From: Bacteroidales bacterium
GTDB lineage: Bacteria; Bacteroidota; Bacteroidia; Bacteroidales; Marinilabiliaceae
Direction of reading: 5' to 3'
Length of the DNA stretch: 64,000 nt
NCBI GenBank assembly: GCA_003249255.1
Contig: QKJP01000048.1
Coordinates: forward strand, 434,001-498,000
Made by a program: the position numbers and the translations under genes. This document shows positions 19,126 through 28,718 of this stretch, one piece after another. The notes beneath the pieces were generated by a model. The model searched no databases and had not been told where the DNA came from. It saw nothing but the letters and a program-made list of their open reading frames with translations. How positions within the stretch are numbered: position 1 is the first letter of the stretch; each line of letters starts with the position of its first letter.

Positions 19126-20439
19126 TTGGAAATTACCAAAACTACATTAATCTTGATTCTCAGATTAGTTTTTATATTATTGACGCTTTCACAATTCACA
19201 TTTGCAAAGGAAAGCAATATAACTCCGGCTAGTGATTCCTCTATTGTTCATTCCCAAGACATAGAGTTGCAAAATGGAGACTATAAAGTAGTTTTCAAAA
19301 CTAAATCTGATACAAATCAAGGTAGCAAACAAATCCAATACATTTTAGAAAACTACGATAAACAATGGAATAATTTCACAAACAAAGAAATATGTTACTC
19401 CAATGTACCGGCAGGAAACTACAGTTTTAAACTTAGAACCCCAGGTCTCCAACCGGAAACAAATGAAATAAAAATAATTACCACTATCTACAACCAAAAG
19501 GTAGGTCTGAATAAATATGGGATATGGATTCTAATTTCATGTTTAGCTGTTGCGGTCATCCTAATAATAACAAAACTTATTGTAGGCAGAAAACATAGAT
19601 ACAACATAGAACATCAGGTACAAAAAAGAACCCTATCAATTTCGAAGCGCAAAGAGGAATTAGAGCAGAACCACACTAAATTGGAGGAACTGGTTATTGA
19701 ACGTACCAAAGACCTTCAACTGGCTAAGGAGCAAGCAGAAAAGGCAGATCAACTAAAAACATCTTTCTTAGCTAACATGAGTCATGAAATACGAACGCCT
19801 ATGAATGCAATAGTAGGCTTTAGTACACTATTAAATGATGATGACATAAGCAGCGAAGAAAAGAAGAGGTTTATAAATATCATTACTCAAAGCAGCGAAA
19901 CGCTTTTGGACTTAATTGATGGCATTATCGACATTGCAAAAATTGAAGCCGGTCAAATCATCGTGAACAATGCTCAATTTGAAGTAAAAACCTTTTTAAA
20001 GAAAATTCACGAAGAATATACTGAAAAGCTAAAAATCCAAAACAATAAAGAAACTGATCTTATACTTCAAATCCCGGATTCCAAAATTATCGTAAATGCT
20101 GACGAGCTTAGAATCAGACAAGTCATTGTTAACCTTTTAGAGAACGCCATAAAATACACCAAAAAAGGGTCCATAACCATTAAAGTTTCTGCAGTATCAA
20201 AAGGCATAAAGGTAAGCGTATGCGACACCGGGATAGGCATAGCGAAGGATGACCAACAAATTATCTTTGAACGCTTTACTAAAATTGAAACTTCAAAATC
20301 TGAACTCTATAGCGGTACAGGACTTGGCTTATTTATCTGCCGGAAAATAGTTGAATTCTACAATGGCGAAATAGGAGTAAAATCCACACTTGGAAAAGGC
20401 TCATGTTTTTGGTTTATTATACCTTCAAAAAATGCCTAA
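19126..20439 (+). CDS. Compact Y_Y_Y-domain sensor histidine kinase
   Basis: 437 residues starting at TTG (19126). No ATG exists in frame between the upstream stop at 19102 and the kinase core, and the TTG gives a good signal peptide ending FTFAKES. Residues about 45-120 resemble the Y_Y_Y beta-sandwich ([12 protein letters not shown] ... [11 protein letters not shown]). A membrane helix follows (about 133-155), then a coiled coil, HisKA with SHEIRTP (His about 219) and HATPase with NAIKYT, CDTGIGI and [13 protein letters not shown] normally follows a beta-propeller in hybrid sensors; the propeller and the regulator are missing here. The signal and partner are unknown. Confidence 0.88.
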   Translation: MEITKTTLILILRLVFILLTLSQFTFAKESNITPASDSSIVHSQDIELQNGDYKVVFKTKSDTNQGSKQIQYILENYDKQWNNFTNKEICYSNVPAGNYSFKLRTPGLQPETNEIKIITTIYNQKVGLNKYGIWILISCLAVAVILIITKLIVGRKHRYNIEHQVQKRTLSISKRKEELEQNHTKLEELVIERTKDLQLAKEQAEKADQLKTSFLANMSHEIRTPMNAIVGFSTLLNDDDISSEEKKRFINIITQSSETLLDLIDGIIDIAKIEAGQIIVNNAQFEVKTFLKKIHEEYTEKLKIQNNKETDLILQIPDSKIIVNADELRIRQVIVNLLENAIKYTKKGSITIKVSAVSKGIKVSVCDTGIGIAKDDQQIIFERFTKIETSKSELYSGTGLGLFICRKIVEFYNGEIGVKSTLGKGSCFWFIIPSKNA

Positions 20440-20937
20440 TTGTAAAGCATAAAACTTTTATTAGCACTAAAATTCAAATAAAACAAAAGTAGAAAACCCC
20501 AATCAGCTATTTTTTCTAACAAGTGTAGTCATCTGGCCAGATATTGCCCATTCGATTACTAAACCTGGAACAATCAAAAACATATTTTACGCTTTAACAC
20601 ATCAGCCCACCACTTATTTCTGCCGACTTAACATGCATGCTCTTTAACTGGCAGGAAAGTAATACTTCGGGAATTTTCAGTACCTATTTCTGACATCCAT
20701 CAGACAATACCACTTTGCAAATGAAAGAGCGTTAAATTTACTACACACCTAACGTTATCCAAAGTCATGCCACACCATACCAAGCATTCAAATCATCGTT
20801 AAAATGCTAAAATTCACTAAACAATTGACCTTGGGTAAATCCTACAGATTCGACAAATAGATTGAACAAAAACGGATGAAGGAAAACGGATGAAGGAAAA
20901 AAGACTGAAACGTAAGCATTCATCGGTAGCAAAATAA
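20440..20937. other. Intergenic region without recognisable genes
   Basis: About 500 bases, no open frame of note. It contains a short direct repeat (AAAACGGATGAAGG twice at about 20870-20897). Otherwise no structure was recognised. Confidence 0.4.
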
Positions 20938-20967
20938 AAGCCTGAAACTCTCATGAATTTCAGGCTT
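20938..20967 (-). terminator. Terminator after tRNA-Cys
   Basis: The 10-bp perfect stem AAGCCTGAAA / TTTCAGGCTT, eight bases downstream of the tRNA 3' end, is followed on the minus strand by TTTATTTTG. Confidence 0.75.
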
Positions 20968-20974
20968 TATAAAG

Positions 20975-21045
20975 AGGTCGGTGGCGGATTCGAACCGCCG
21001 TAACTGGTTTTGCAGACCAGGGCCTAGCCACTCGGCCAACCGACC
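20975..21045 (-). tRNA. tRNA-Cys (anticodon GCA)
   Basis: 71 bases. The acceptor stem GGTCGGT / ACCGACC, the anticodon arm CTGGT-CTGCAAA-ACCAG with GCA in the loop, and the T arm GGCGG-TTCGAAT-CCGCC are all present. The CCA end is not encoded. A terminator follows. Confidence 0.95.
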
Positions 21046-21101
21046 ATTGTTTTACGGTGTGCAAAGAAAGATATAAATTTTATTCCATGCAAATTTTAAG
21101 C

Positions 21102-21281
21102 TTATTTTTCAGAAACTTTTTGAAGACAATCCGGACATATGCAACGATTATACTTCTCTTCCAAATACTTAAGCTTTTCATCTGAAATAATAAATTGTGA
21201 ACACCAGCACGGACCATCGGGAGTTTGTTGACAATTAAAAACACTCTCGCAACTGGGACAAATTTTGGTGATGATCTCCAT
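21102..21281 (-). CDS. Cysteine-rich CWC family protein
   Basis: 59 residues, translated directly. It starts MEIITKICPSCE and contains nine Cys, including CPSC, CWC (residues 25-27, in GPCWCSQF) and a C-terminal CICPDC. This is the layout of the Cys_rich_CWC family, small proteins presumed to bind zinc or another metal; the function is unknown. It lies 43 bases downstream of folB on the same strand and upstream of tRNA-Cys, so it may be cotranscribed with folB. Confidence 0.85.
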   Translation of the reverse strand: MEIITKICPSCESVFNCQQTPDGPCWCSQFIISDEKLKYLEEKYNRCICPDCLQKVSEK

Positions 21282-21324
21282 TTGAACTTTTGTTTAATTC
21301 ATATCTCTATAAACTTAACAAATT

Positions 21325-21693
21325 CTATTTAGAAAATGTCACACTTACACAGTCCATTTGTCCTCCCATTGGAGGATTCATTTTTGAAACCTTTACCGTA
21401 GCCCTTTCCACCTGTGGAAACCTTGCATAGATAGAATCAATGATTCGCTTTGTTAAATGCTCCAACAAATGTGAGTTTTTCATGATTTCAACTTTAGTCA
21501 ATTCGTAAACGCTCACATAATTAAGCGCATCTTCAATTTGATCAGAAACTGCAGGTATCGAACAATCCACCTCTAAAGTTACATTTACCAAAAATCGATT
21601 CCCAACAACCTGCTCCTCTTTAAAACAACCGTGATAAGCATAAAACTCCATATTTTCGAGCTCAATCACCCCCATCAATTTCTCTTCTACCAT
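21325..21693 (-). CDS. folB: Dihydroneopterin aldolase
   Basis: 122 residues from the ATG at 21693; an ATG six codons later (21675) would also give a normal protein. It converts 7,8-dihydroneopterin to 6-hydroxymethyl-dihydropterin in folate synthesis. Family signatures are IELENMEFYAYHGC near the N-terminus, the catalytic-region Glu in CFKEEQ, LLEHLTKRI with its conserved Glu-His, and the C-terminal VKVSKMNPPMGG. folK, the next pathway enzyme, is elsewhere in this window (50031-50528). Confidence 0.93.
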   Translation of the reverse strand: MVEEKLMGVIELENMEFYAYHGCFKEEQVVGNRFLVNVTLEVDCSIPAVSDQIEDALNYVSVYELTKVEIMKNSHLLEHLTKRIIDSIYARFPQVERATVKVSKMNPPMGGQMDCVSVTFSK

Positions 21694-21765
21694 AATAAGT
21701 AAATATTTTGTGCGAAAATACACTTTTTAACTGGTAGAGAGCAGATATTTAATTTGAAAAAAATT

Positions 21766-21773
21766 TACTTTTG
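21766..21773 (+). promoter_or_regulatory. -7 box of the glnS promoter
   Basis: TACTTTTG is an exact match to the Bacteroidota TAnnTTTG element, about 120 bases upstream of glnS. No good -33 TTTG is at the usual distance, so this is a moderate call. Confidence 0.45.
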
Positions 21774-21891
21774 TAGTTTACAATAAAAATAATTCCTATT
21801 GGTCATGAAGCGTTTGCAAATCATGACTATATAATTTTTAAGGAATAAATAAGGATAGTAAAGGGTATAATCATTTCAATATGGAGAGTAT

Positions 21892-23616
21892 ATGAGTAAG
21901 GAAGCAATAGAAAACAATGAGCTGCCAAAAACAAATTTCTTACACCAGGAGATTGACAAGGACTTGCAACAGGGTAAAAATAACGGAAAAGTACTTACTC
22001 GTTTTCCTCCGGAACCAAATGGTTATTTACACATCGGTCATGCCAAATCAATCTGTTTAAATTTTGGATTGGGCAATTTTTATAAAGGTGGTACTAACCT
22101 TCGTTTCGATGACACCAATCCAACCAAAGAAGAGACTGAATATGTTGATTCGATCATGGAAGATGTAAAATGGCTCGGGTTTGATTGGGTAGGCGAACCG
22201 GTTTATACATCTGATTATTTTCAACAACTATATGACTGGGCAGTTCTTTTAATAAAAGCCGGAAAAGCTTATGTTGATGACCAAAGTGCCGATGAGATTG
22301 CAGCACAAAAAGGAACTCCTACCACCCCAGGGCAACACAGCCCGTATAGAGATCGCTCAATTGAAGAAAATTTGAATTTATTTGAGCGCATGAAAAATGG
22401 TGAATTCAAAAATGGAGAACGGGTTTTAAGAGCAAAAATCGATATGGCTTCTCCTAACATGCATATGAGGGACCCTTTAATGTACCGGATTATTCATGCA
22501 CACCACCACCGTACAGAAAATGAGTGGTGTATATATCCAATGTATGATTTCGCCCATGGTCAAAGTGACTTTATTGAAGGAATTACACACTCGATATGTA
22601 CTCTAGAATTTGAGGTTCACCGCCCACTTTACAATTGGTTCCTAGATCAAATCATAGAAGCCGATCCTAAATTAAAAGAATTACCACGAACTCGTCAAAT
22701 AGAGTTTGCCCGACTAAATCTTAATTACACGGTAATGAGTAAACGCCGTTTATTAGAGTTAGTGGAAAATAAAATTGTTGAAGGCTGGGATGATCCACGT
22801 ATGCCAACTATTTCAGGACTTCGTCGCAGAGGATATACGCCTGAATCAATCAGAGTTTTTGCAGACAAAGTGGGTGTTGCCAGACGTGAAAACATTATTG
22901 ATGTATCACTTCTTGAACATTGTATACGTGAAGACCTTAACAAAAGAGCTCCTCGCGTTTATGCAGTTATTGATCCGGTAAAAGTAGTAATCACAAATTT
23001 CCCTGAAGGCGAAGTTGAGTGGATGGAAGCCGGAAATAATCCTGAAGATGAAAGCATGGGAAGCAGAACTCTTCCTTTCACTCGTGAAATCTATATAGAA
23101 AGAGAAGACTTTATGGAAGGTGCTCCAAGTAAATTCTTTAGAATGGATGTTGGACGTGAAGTTCGCTTAAAAAATGCTTACATCGTTAAATGCGAAGGAA
23201 TCACCAAAGACGAGAATGGTGAGATTACTGAAATACAATGCACCTACGACCCAGATACAAAATCAGGAATGGAAGGCAGCAATCGTAAAGTAAAAGGCAC
23301 CCTACATTGGGTAAGCGTTGATCACAGCAAGCAAATAACAGTTAAACAATACGATCGTTTATTTATGGATGAAGCACCGGCCGGACATAAAGACAAGGAC
23401 TTTAAAGATTTCTTAAATCCAGATTCATTACAACAATTAAACAACTGTTGGATTGAGCCGAACTTTATGGATGCCGGAGGTGAATTTGAAGACGGCATCA
23501 AACGTTTTCAATTCCAGAGATTGGGATATTTTTGCCTCGATAAAAATTCTACGGAAGACCATCCCATTTTCAATAGAACTGTTTCATTAAAAGACTCTTG
23601 GAGTAAACAAAAATAA
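21892..23616 (+). CDS. glnS: Glutaminyl-tRNA synthetase
   Basis: 574 residues. It attaches glutamine directly to tRNA-Gln. Class I HIGH motif at 47-50 in PPEPNGYLHIGHAKS. The KMSKS loop has the GlnRS form VMSKR (about 281-285). The C-terminal two-barrel anticodon-binding part runs from about 340 (EVEWMEAGNN ... LHWVSVDHS). Its presence means Gln-tRNA need not be made by transamidation. The ATG at 21892 is preceded by GGAGAG. A terminator follows the stop directly. Confidence 0.97.
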   Translation: MSKEAIENNELPKTNFLHQEIDKDLQQGKNNGKVLTRFPPEPNGYLHIGHAKSICLNFGLGNFYKGGTNLRFDDTNPTKEETEYVDSIMEDVKWLGFDWVGEPVYTSDYFQQLYDWAVLLIKAGKAYVDDQSADEIAAQKGTPTTPGQHSPYRDRSIEENLNLFERMKNGEFKNGERVLRAKIDMASPNMHMRDPLMYRIIHAHHHRTENEWCIYPMYDFAHGQSDFIEGITHSICTLEFEVHRPLYNWFLDQIIEADPKLKELPRTRQIEFARLNLNYTVMSKRRLLELVENKIVEGWDDPRMPTISGLRRRGYTPESIRVFADKVGVARRENIIDVSLLEHCIREDLNKRAPRVYAVIDPVKVVITNFPEGEVEWMEAGNNPEDESMGSRTLPFTREIYIEREDFMEGAPSKFFRMDVGREVRLKNAYIVKCEGITKDENGEITEIQCTYDPDTKSGMEGSNRKVKGTLHWVSVDHSKQITVKQYDRLFMDEAPAGHKDKDFKDFLNPDSLQQLNNCWIEPNFMDAGGEFEDGIKRFQFQRLGYFCLDKNSTEDHPIFNRTVSLKDSWSKQK

Positions 23617-23622
23617 ATTGAC

Positions 23623-23655
23623 AAAAACCCATTTACAAGCAGTAAATGGGTTTTT
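23623..23655 (+). terminator. Terminator of glnS
   Basis: The 14-bp stem AAAAACCCATTTAC / GTAAATGGGTTTTT with a 5-base loop, starting 7 bases after the stop codon, supplies its own T-run. Confidence 0.85.
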
Positions 23656-23706
23656 CATTAATAACACCAACCAGAAATCTACCTCAATCCACTTCTACAA
23701 CCATCT

Positions 23707-24897
23707 CTAATTAGCAACAATTATTTTTTGCACATAAGAAGCGTTAGTACTTTTGAGCTGCACGACATACATGCCTTTAGACAAAACCGATAAAGAAATC
23801 TTTGAATTTGCTTCAACGTTTTCACTACATACCAACACTCCCGAACTAGAATAAACATTACAAGTCACTTTAGAGGAATCTGAAAAATCGCCAATTTCTA
23901 ATTCGTTGGAATTTTCATTAAAATATAAATCACAAGACTCACTTTGATCAGAAACATTAGCCGAAACACCTTTATAACCGGCTAAACGAGCTAAAATCCA
24001 CCAAAAAGCAAAAGCTTTTCTATTGGCTGTAATATGCTGCGAATTATGCTCGCCATATACTATGCTTCCATCCGGTGATTTCTTATTCTCGTAATAACCA
24101 TCTCCTACTACTTGGGCATCTTGAAAATCCTTCAAAAAATTACCTCCGTAAGCAGCTGAAAAGCCATCTTCATCAGTATCATTCCAATAATTATCATTTA
24201 AATCATAGGTGTCGATCGTGTAATAATCTAAACAAAAATAACCATGTTTACCGCAATAATCTTTGATCAACTGAGCTTGTTGTTCGGGATTTCCAGCCCC
24301 CAAATTTGCAGATCCACCTTTGGGCCGGCCTGTCATAAAAATAAAATGAACCGGCGTACGTCTCATTCCTTCACCTGTTCCAATCTTAGTTCCTCCTTCT
24401 CCATATTCATTTATTAAAGTTTGCATTCCGGGGATATAGTTATTAATTACATCATGCCCTTCGATTTCACACCATGCCCACATAACCACATTTACCTCCT
24501 GGCTTTTAGGTAAAGCTAAATAGTTTCGGGTTGCTTGGATAAAAGCTGTTTCATTACGGCTTAAATCAACTGCCTCTTCACCTTCGGCATGGTAAGGCCC
24601 TATTGCATAGTCATGAAATTCAAGCTTATTAGGCTGAGGGTCATCATTGGTAATGCCAAACAATGTGCGGTCTCCGGCTTTATAATCCTGCAAGCCATAC
24701 ATCCCTCTACTTACCTGAGTTCCATGCGAGGTATGCTGAAATGCAATCTTAAATTGATTACGAGCAAGATTTATATAATCCTCCGGTATGGAGCGAAGAA
24801 CACTCTCTTTAGCCACGGTGTAATCTGCAATGTGCTTTTGTGCTCCAACAAAACTATATACCGAAAGCAGAATGACACCTAACAATAATGATTTCAT
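23707..24897 (-). CDS. T9SS-exported SGNH-like protein
   Basis: 396 residues. Signal peptide 1-19 (ending VGAQ). The central part (about 45-315) begins with FQHTSHGTQVSRGM, where the HTSHG block resembles the nucleophile region of SGNH/GDSL-like hydrolases with an H-x-S pattern. It contains VMWAWCEIEGHD and HFIFMTGRP, and ends EHNSQHITANRKAFAFWWILARLAG. Residues about 330-396 form a type A T9SS sorting domain (VYSSSGVLVC ... LSKGMYVVQLK ... QKIIV), so the protein should be secreted or attached to the cell surface. The substrate is unknown; hydrolase activity is inferred from weak motifs. Confidence 0.75.
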   Translation of the reverse strand: MKSLLLGVILLSVYSFVGAQKHIADYTVAKESVLRSIPEDYINLARNQFKIAFQHTSHGTQVSRGMYGLQDYKAGDRTLFGITNDDPQPNKLEFHDYAIGPYHAEGEEAVDLSRNETAFIQATRNYLALPKSQEVNVVMWAWCEIEGHDVINNYIPGMQTLINEYGEGGTKIGTGEGMRRTPVHFIFMTGRPKGGSANLGAGNPEQQAQLIKDYCGKHGYFCLDYYTIDTYDLNDNYWNDTDEDGFSAAYGGNFLKDFQDAQVVGDGYYENKKSPDGSIVYGEHNSQHITANRKAFAFWWILARLAGYKGVSANVSDQSESCDLYFNENSNELEIGDFSDSSKVTCNVYSSSGVLVCSENVEANSKISLSVLSKGMYVVQLKSTNASYVQKIIVAN

Positions 24898-25222
24898 AAT
24901 TTTAGCTTTTTGGTTTCAACTACCTAAAATAGATCAGAACCATCCGCTTGTCCAGCATTTCCATACTCCATTCGTCAATTAAAGAGACACACTCGTCACT
25001 TGATATAAAAAATCCTGTATGCATTTCTACAAACAGGATTATTTTATGATGTGAATTTCTTACAACATAAAACACATCACCCACATTATCATGGATATAC
25101 GAATATTCTTATTTGTTTTCAACAATTAAACTCTGAATCCATACATCACTGTGTTGATATTATTGACGTAAAACATTTTTTTACTTTATACTTAATTGCG
25201 AAAATTCAGTTTTTTACACCTG
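24898..25222. other. Intergenic region between gltX and the T9SS gene
   Basis: 325 bases holding the gltX terminator at 25010-25041 and, presumably, the promoter of the T9SS gene. No open frame or RNA gene was recognised in the rest. Confidence 0.5.
25010..25041 (-). terminator. Probable terminator of gltX
   Basis: The stem AATCCTGT / ACAGGATT is followed on the minus strand by TTTTTATAT, about 180 bases downstream of the gltX stop. The distance is long but no other candidate lies between. Confidence 0.6.
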
Positions 25223-26749
25223 TTAACCTAAAGTAGAAATAGCTTTATTGATACGCAAAAGCACTTCATCTTTACCAAGCATCTCTGCAATGGTCATTAA
25301 ATCAGGCCCGAAACCTCCACCTACTAAAGCTAAACGGAAAGCATTCATGACTAATCCCATTCCAAGTCCTTTAGCTTCTAACTGAGCTACAATAACTTCT
25401 TTAATTTTATCAGCATTCCATTCTTCAACACCATCTAGAACAGGAAGCAAATCAGCCATAAAAGCAGGCACATCACCTTTCCAACGTTTCTGTGCTACTT
25501 TTTGATCAAAGTCACTTGGCGCTTCAAAAAAGAAAAATGAATGCTCCCATAGATCAGATAAAAATGTGGCTCGTTCCTTTACCAGTCCAACTACTCTTTG
25601 TACATAGGACGCTTCAACTGAAATCCCTTTCGTTTTTAGTTCGACCATAAAATCTCCGGCCAATTTTTCGTCAGACGTATTTACCAGATGCTGTTGATTA
25701 AACCACTTTGCCTTATCGGGATCAAAACGAGCACCGGATTTATTCACACGCTCAATAGAAAATGCTTGAATCAATTCATCCATTGAGAAAATTTCTTGCT
25801 CAGTACCAGGATTCCATCCAAGCATTACCAACAAATTAATAGTAGCCTCCGGTGAATAGCCGGCTTCACGGTAACCTGATGAAACTTCTCCATCGGGTGA
25901 CTTCCACTCTAATGGAAATACCGGAAAACCTGCTTTATCTCCATCTCGCTTTGATAACTTTCCTTTACCGGTTGGCTTTAGTATCAATGGCAAATGAGCA
26001 AATTGAGGCATATCGTTTTCCCAACCAAACGCTTTGTAAAGCATGATATGCAAAGGCAAAGAAGGCAACCATTCTTCACCACGAATAACATGACTAACTT
26101 TCATTAAATAATCATCCACAATATTTGCTAAATGATAGGTTGGCAACTCATCTGCACTTTTATAAATCACTTTATCATCAAGAATATCCGTTTTAAAAGA
26201 CACCTTTCCGCGAACCATATCTGTGGTTGACACCACTTCGCCTTCGGGCATTTTAAAACGAATCACCCAAGGTTCTCCGGCTTCTATTCGTTGCTTAACC
26301 TCATCATCACTTAAAGCTAAAGAATTCTTTAGACCATTACGGGTATGCATGTCGTAGGCAAAAGTTTTCTTTTCAGCCTCAGCCACAGCGCGTAATTCCC
26401 CTAATTCTTCAGCAGTATCAAAGGCGTAATAGGCCCAACCGGTTTCCACTAACTGATCGGCATATTTCTTGTAAATGGCTTTGCGCTCGCTTTGCTTATA
26501 AGGTCCAAACTCGCCACCTTCAACAACACCTTCATCAATGCTTAATCCTAACCATTTGAAAGCTTCATTAATATACTCTTCTGCTCCCGGTACAAAACGA
26601 GTCGAATCGGTATCTTCTATTCGAAGAATAAACTTTCCATTGTTTTGTTTCGCAAATAAATAATTGAAAAGAGCAGTTCGAACTCCTCCGATATGTAAAG
26701 GTCCTGTAGGACTTGGTGCAAAACGCACTCGTACATTGCTGTTACTCAT
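25223..26749 (-). CDS. gltX: Glutamyl-tRNA synthetase
   Basis: 508 residues, the usual Bacteroidota length. It charges tRNA-Glu, which also feeds tetrapyrrole synthesis. The class I signature is HIGG at 19-22 in FAPSPTGPLHIGGVRTALF. The KMSKS loop is KLSKRDG (about 262). The C-terminal helical anticodon-binding part follows (about 330-508). It is a single gene, with a promoter-like pair of boxes 150-185 bases upstream. Its cognate tRNA-Glu genes are 12 kb away in this window. Confidence 0.97.
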   Translation of the reverse strand: MSNSNVRVRFAPSPTGPLHIGGVRTALFNYLFAKQNNGKFILRIEDTDSTRFVPGAEEYINEAFKWLGLSIDEGVVEGGEFGPYKQSERKAIYKKYADQLVETGWAYYAFDTAEELGELRAVAEAEKKTFAYDMHTRNGLKNSLALSDDEVKQRIEAGEPWVIRFKMPEGEVVSTTDMVRGKVSFKTDILDDKVIYKSADELPTYHLANIVDDYLMKVSHVIRGEEWLPSLPLHIMLYKAFGWENDMPQFAHLPLILKPTGKGKLSKRDGDKAGFPVFPLEWKSPDGEVSSGYREAGYSPEATINLLVMLGWNPGTEQEIFSMDELIQAFSIERVNKSGARFDPDKAKWFNQQHLVNTSDEKLAGDFMVELKTKGISVEASYVQRVVGLVKERATFLSDLWEHSFFFFEAPSDFDQKVAQKRWKGDVPAFMADLLPVLDGVEEWNADKIKEVIVAQLEAKGLGMGLVMNAFRLALVGGGFGPDLMTIAEMLGKDEVLLRINKAISTLG

Positions 26750-26901
26750 ATTGTGATTTTATTTTTTTGTATCTCGTATAGGCATCATCAAACAAAGACA
26801 ATTTTGACTAAAGCCATAATTATATCTTAAACTGATGTTTACTTTTTTTAAACCTATCATTGAACTGATGCCTTAATTTAAACATTCAGACTTACTTTTT
26901 G

Positions 26902-26933
26902 CAAAGATAACATTTCAATATCCTGAGTTCCAA
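26902..26933 (-). promoter_or_regulatory. Promoter of gltX
   Basis: On the minus strand TTGG (26930-26933), a 20-base spacer and TATCTTTG (26902-26909) fit the Bacteroidota -33/-7 consensus TTTG-N19-TAnnTTTG. It lies about 150 bases upstream of the start codon. Confidence 0.6.
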
Positions 26934-26983
26934 TAGTTCAAAATGAAGTCCATTGAAAAAGCTTAAAAAACAACTCTAATTTT

Positions 26984-27469
26984 TTAAAAGCCATATCCTA
27001 AATGCAATCCAACACTTGAATGAAAATGCTCAAAATCAGAAGCATAGCCCACTACAGGTCCGATGTGAACATTTCCAACATCAAAACTATATGCTAGCTC
27101 AACGTGATAGGTAAATTTAGCATCTGTAAAATCTAATTCTTCGAAAGATAAGCCCGGAATTAAATTTACATGTAATCCTTCCAAGGGATGATAGGCAGCT
27201 ATAAATCCAATAGCATTATGACCATGATCGTCAAAAACACGTTCATATCCTAAACCATAGCCCAAGCGGCTATGCTCAAGACTTCTTACATAATGAATAT
27301 GTACTCCCAAAGCGCTTTCCTCTTCTAAAAAGACGATGGTACTGGCCACTCCAAATTCATTTTTATGCTCATCATGACAATCATGCAAATCACTTTCCTC
27401 TTCATGTGACTGAGCAAATATTTCAGAACCTAATAAAAGTAGTATGGATAAAAAAAATAACTTTTTCAT
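26984..27469 (-). CDS. Small outer-membrane beta-barrel-like protein with His/Asp/Glu-rich N-terminus
   Basis: 161 residues from the ATG at 27469, which places a signal peptide (MKKLFFLSILLLLGSEIFAQ) at the very start; the open frame reaches 10 codons further up. After cleavage comes a metal-ligand-rich stretch (SHEEESDLHDCHDEHKNEFG), then alternating hydrophobic strands ending in the aromatic HLGYGF, the C-terminal signature of outer-membrane barrels. His residues are frequent throughout. Metal sensing or binding at the outer membrane is possible but inferred. It stands alone. Confidence 0.7.
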   Translation of the reverse strand: MKKLFFLSILLLLGSEIFAQSHEEESDLHDCHDEHKNEFGVASTIVFLEEESALGVHIHYVRSLEHSRLGYGLGYERVFDDHGHNAIGFIAAYHPLEGLHVNLIPGLSFEELDFTDAKFTYHVELAYSFDVGNVHIGPVVGYASDFEHFHSSVGLHLGYGF

Positions 27470-27603
27470 TTGTTTAAAATTTTCATGCAAAGACGCCAAG
27501 ACGCAAAAGAAAATTCAATCTCCCGATAACTATTGAGACTCCTATGAGTTGCTTGAATAATAGAATTTACCTGATCGTTTCACAATGCCGACTTTTCAAT
27601 AAA

Positions 27604-27628
27604 AAAGGCCGGCAAGAGCCGACCTTTA
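27604..27628 (-). terminator. Terminator of galE
   Basis: The minus-strand stem AAAGGTCGGC / GCCGGCCTTT (one mismatch) with a TCTT loop is followed by a T-run, 24 bases after the galE stop. Confidence 0.8.
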
Positions 27629-27651
27629 AAAAAATGTATTTTTAATAGAGT

Positions 27652-28680
27652 TTACTCAATTCCGCGAACATTTTTCTCCCATTTCCATGCAGACTCCAAA
27701 GTCTCTTCTAAGGTACGAGAAGCAGACCACCCTAACTCTTTATTACCATAAGAAGTATCCGCCCAAATCTTTTCAATGTCACCATGACGACGACCTACTA
27801 TTTTGTACTTAAGATCGACCTTGTTTACTTTAATAAAGGCTTGAACCAATTCGTTTACAGAATATCCACTACCAGTACCTACGTTAAAGAATTCGTAGTT
27901 GGCTTTTTGCTTCTCATCCAACATGCGGTTGATGGCCACAACGTGAGCTTCAGCTAAATCTACAACGTTGATGTAATCACGAATTGCAGTTCCATCAGGC
28001 GTGTCGTAATCATCACCAAAAATACTTAACTCTTCACGTAAACCAGCTGCGGTTTGAGTAATAAATGGCACCAAATTATTAGGCACTCCTACCGGTAATT
28101 CACCAATTAAAGCAGTTGGGTGGGCACCAATAGGATTAAAATAACGTAAAGCAATACAATTAATTTTATCATTAGTTGCACAGTAATCACGCATAATATC
28201 TTCACAGATCGCTTTAGTGTTACCATAAGGAGACTCAGCTTCTTTTCGTGGTGTTTCTTCAGTCACAGGCAACACATCAGGCTGGCCATAAACAGTACAA
28301 GAAGAAGAAAAAACCATGTGCTTAACTCCATATTTATTCATGCACTCTAACAAGTTCATTAAAGAAGTTAAGTTGTTTCGATAATATTCCAATGGCTTTT
28401 GAACCGACTCACCTACCGCTTTAAATGCTGCAAAATGAATAATGGCTTCGATATTTGAATACTTCTGGAAGAAAGCATCTGTCTTATCTCGATCTGCTAA
28501 ATTGAATTGCTCAAAAGCAGGACGAATTCCTGTAATCTTCTCAATGTTATCTAAAACAGTTATTTGTGAGTTGGATAAATCATCTACCACAACTACATCA
28601 AAACCTTTTCCTTGAAGTTCTACTACGGTATGGGAACCAATGTAACCAGTTCCACCTGTTACTAAAATTTGCTTAGCCAT
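27652..28680 (-). CDS. galE: UDP-glucose 4-epimerase
   Basis: 342 residues, an extended short-chain dehydrogenase fold. It interconverts UDP-glucose and UDP-galactose for glycan synthesis and galactose use. The NAD-binding GGTGYIGSH lies at about 8-16, the catalytic Ser/Tyr pair in SSSCTVYG (about 125) and YGNTK (about 150), and the C-terminal substrate loop is in EFFNVGTGSGYSV. Length and order match bacterial GalE. It has its own promoter-like box (28719-28726) and terminator. Confidence 0.95.
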   Translation of the reverse strand: MAKQILVTGGTGYIGSHTVVELQGKGFDVVVVDDLSNSQITVLDNIEKITGIRPAFEQFNLADRDKTDAFFQKYSNIEAIIHFAAFKAVGESVQKPLEYYRNNLTSLMNLLECMNKYGVKHMVFSSSCTVYGQPDVLPVTEETPRKEAESPYGNTKAICEDIMRDYCATNDKINCIALRYFNPIGAHPTALIGELPVGVPNNLVPFITQTAAGLREELSIFGDDYDTPDGTAIRDYINVVDLAEAHVVAINRMLDEKQKANYEFFNVGTGSGYSVNELVQAFIKVNKVDLKYKIVGRRHGDIEKIWADTSYGNKELGWSASRTLEETLESAWKWEKNVRGIE

Positions 28681-28718
28681 TATTATGAATTCTTTATGTA
28701 TATAATCATTGTAAGCTG

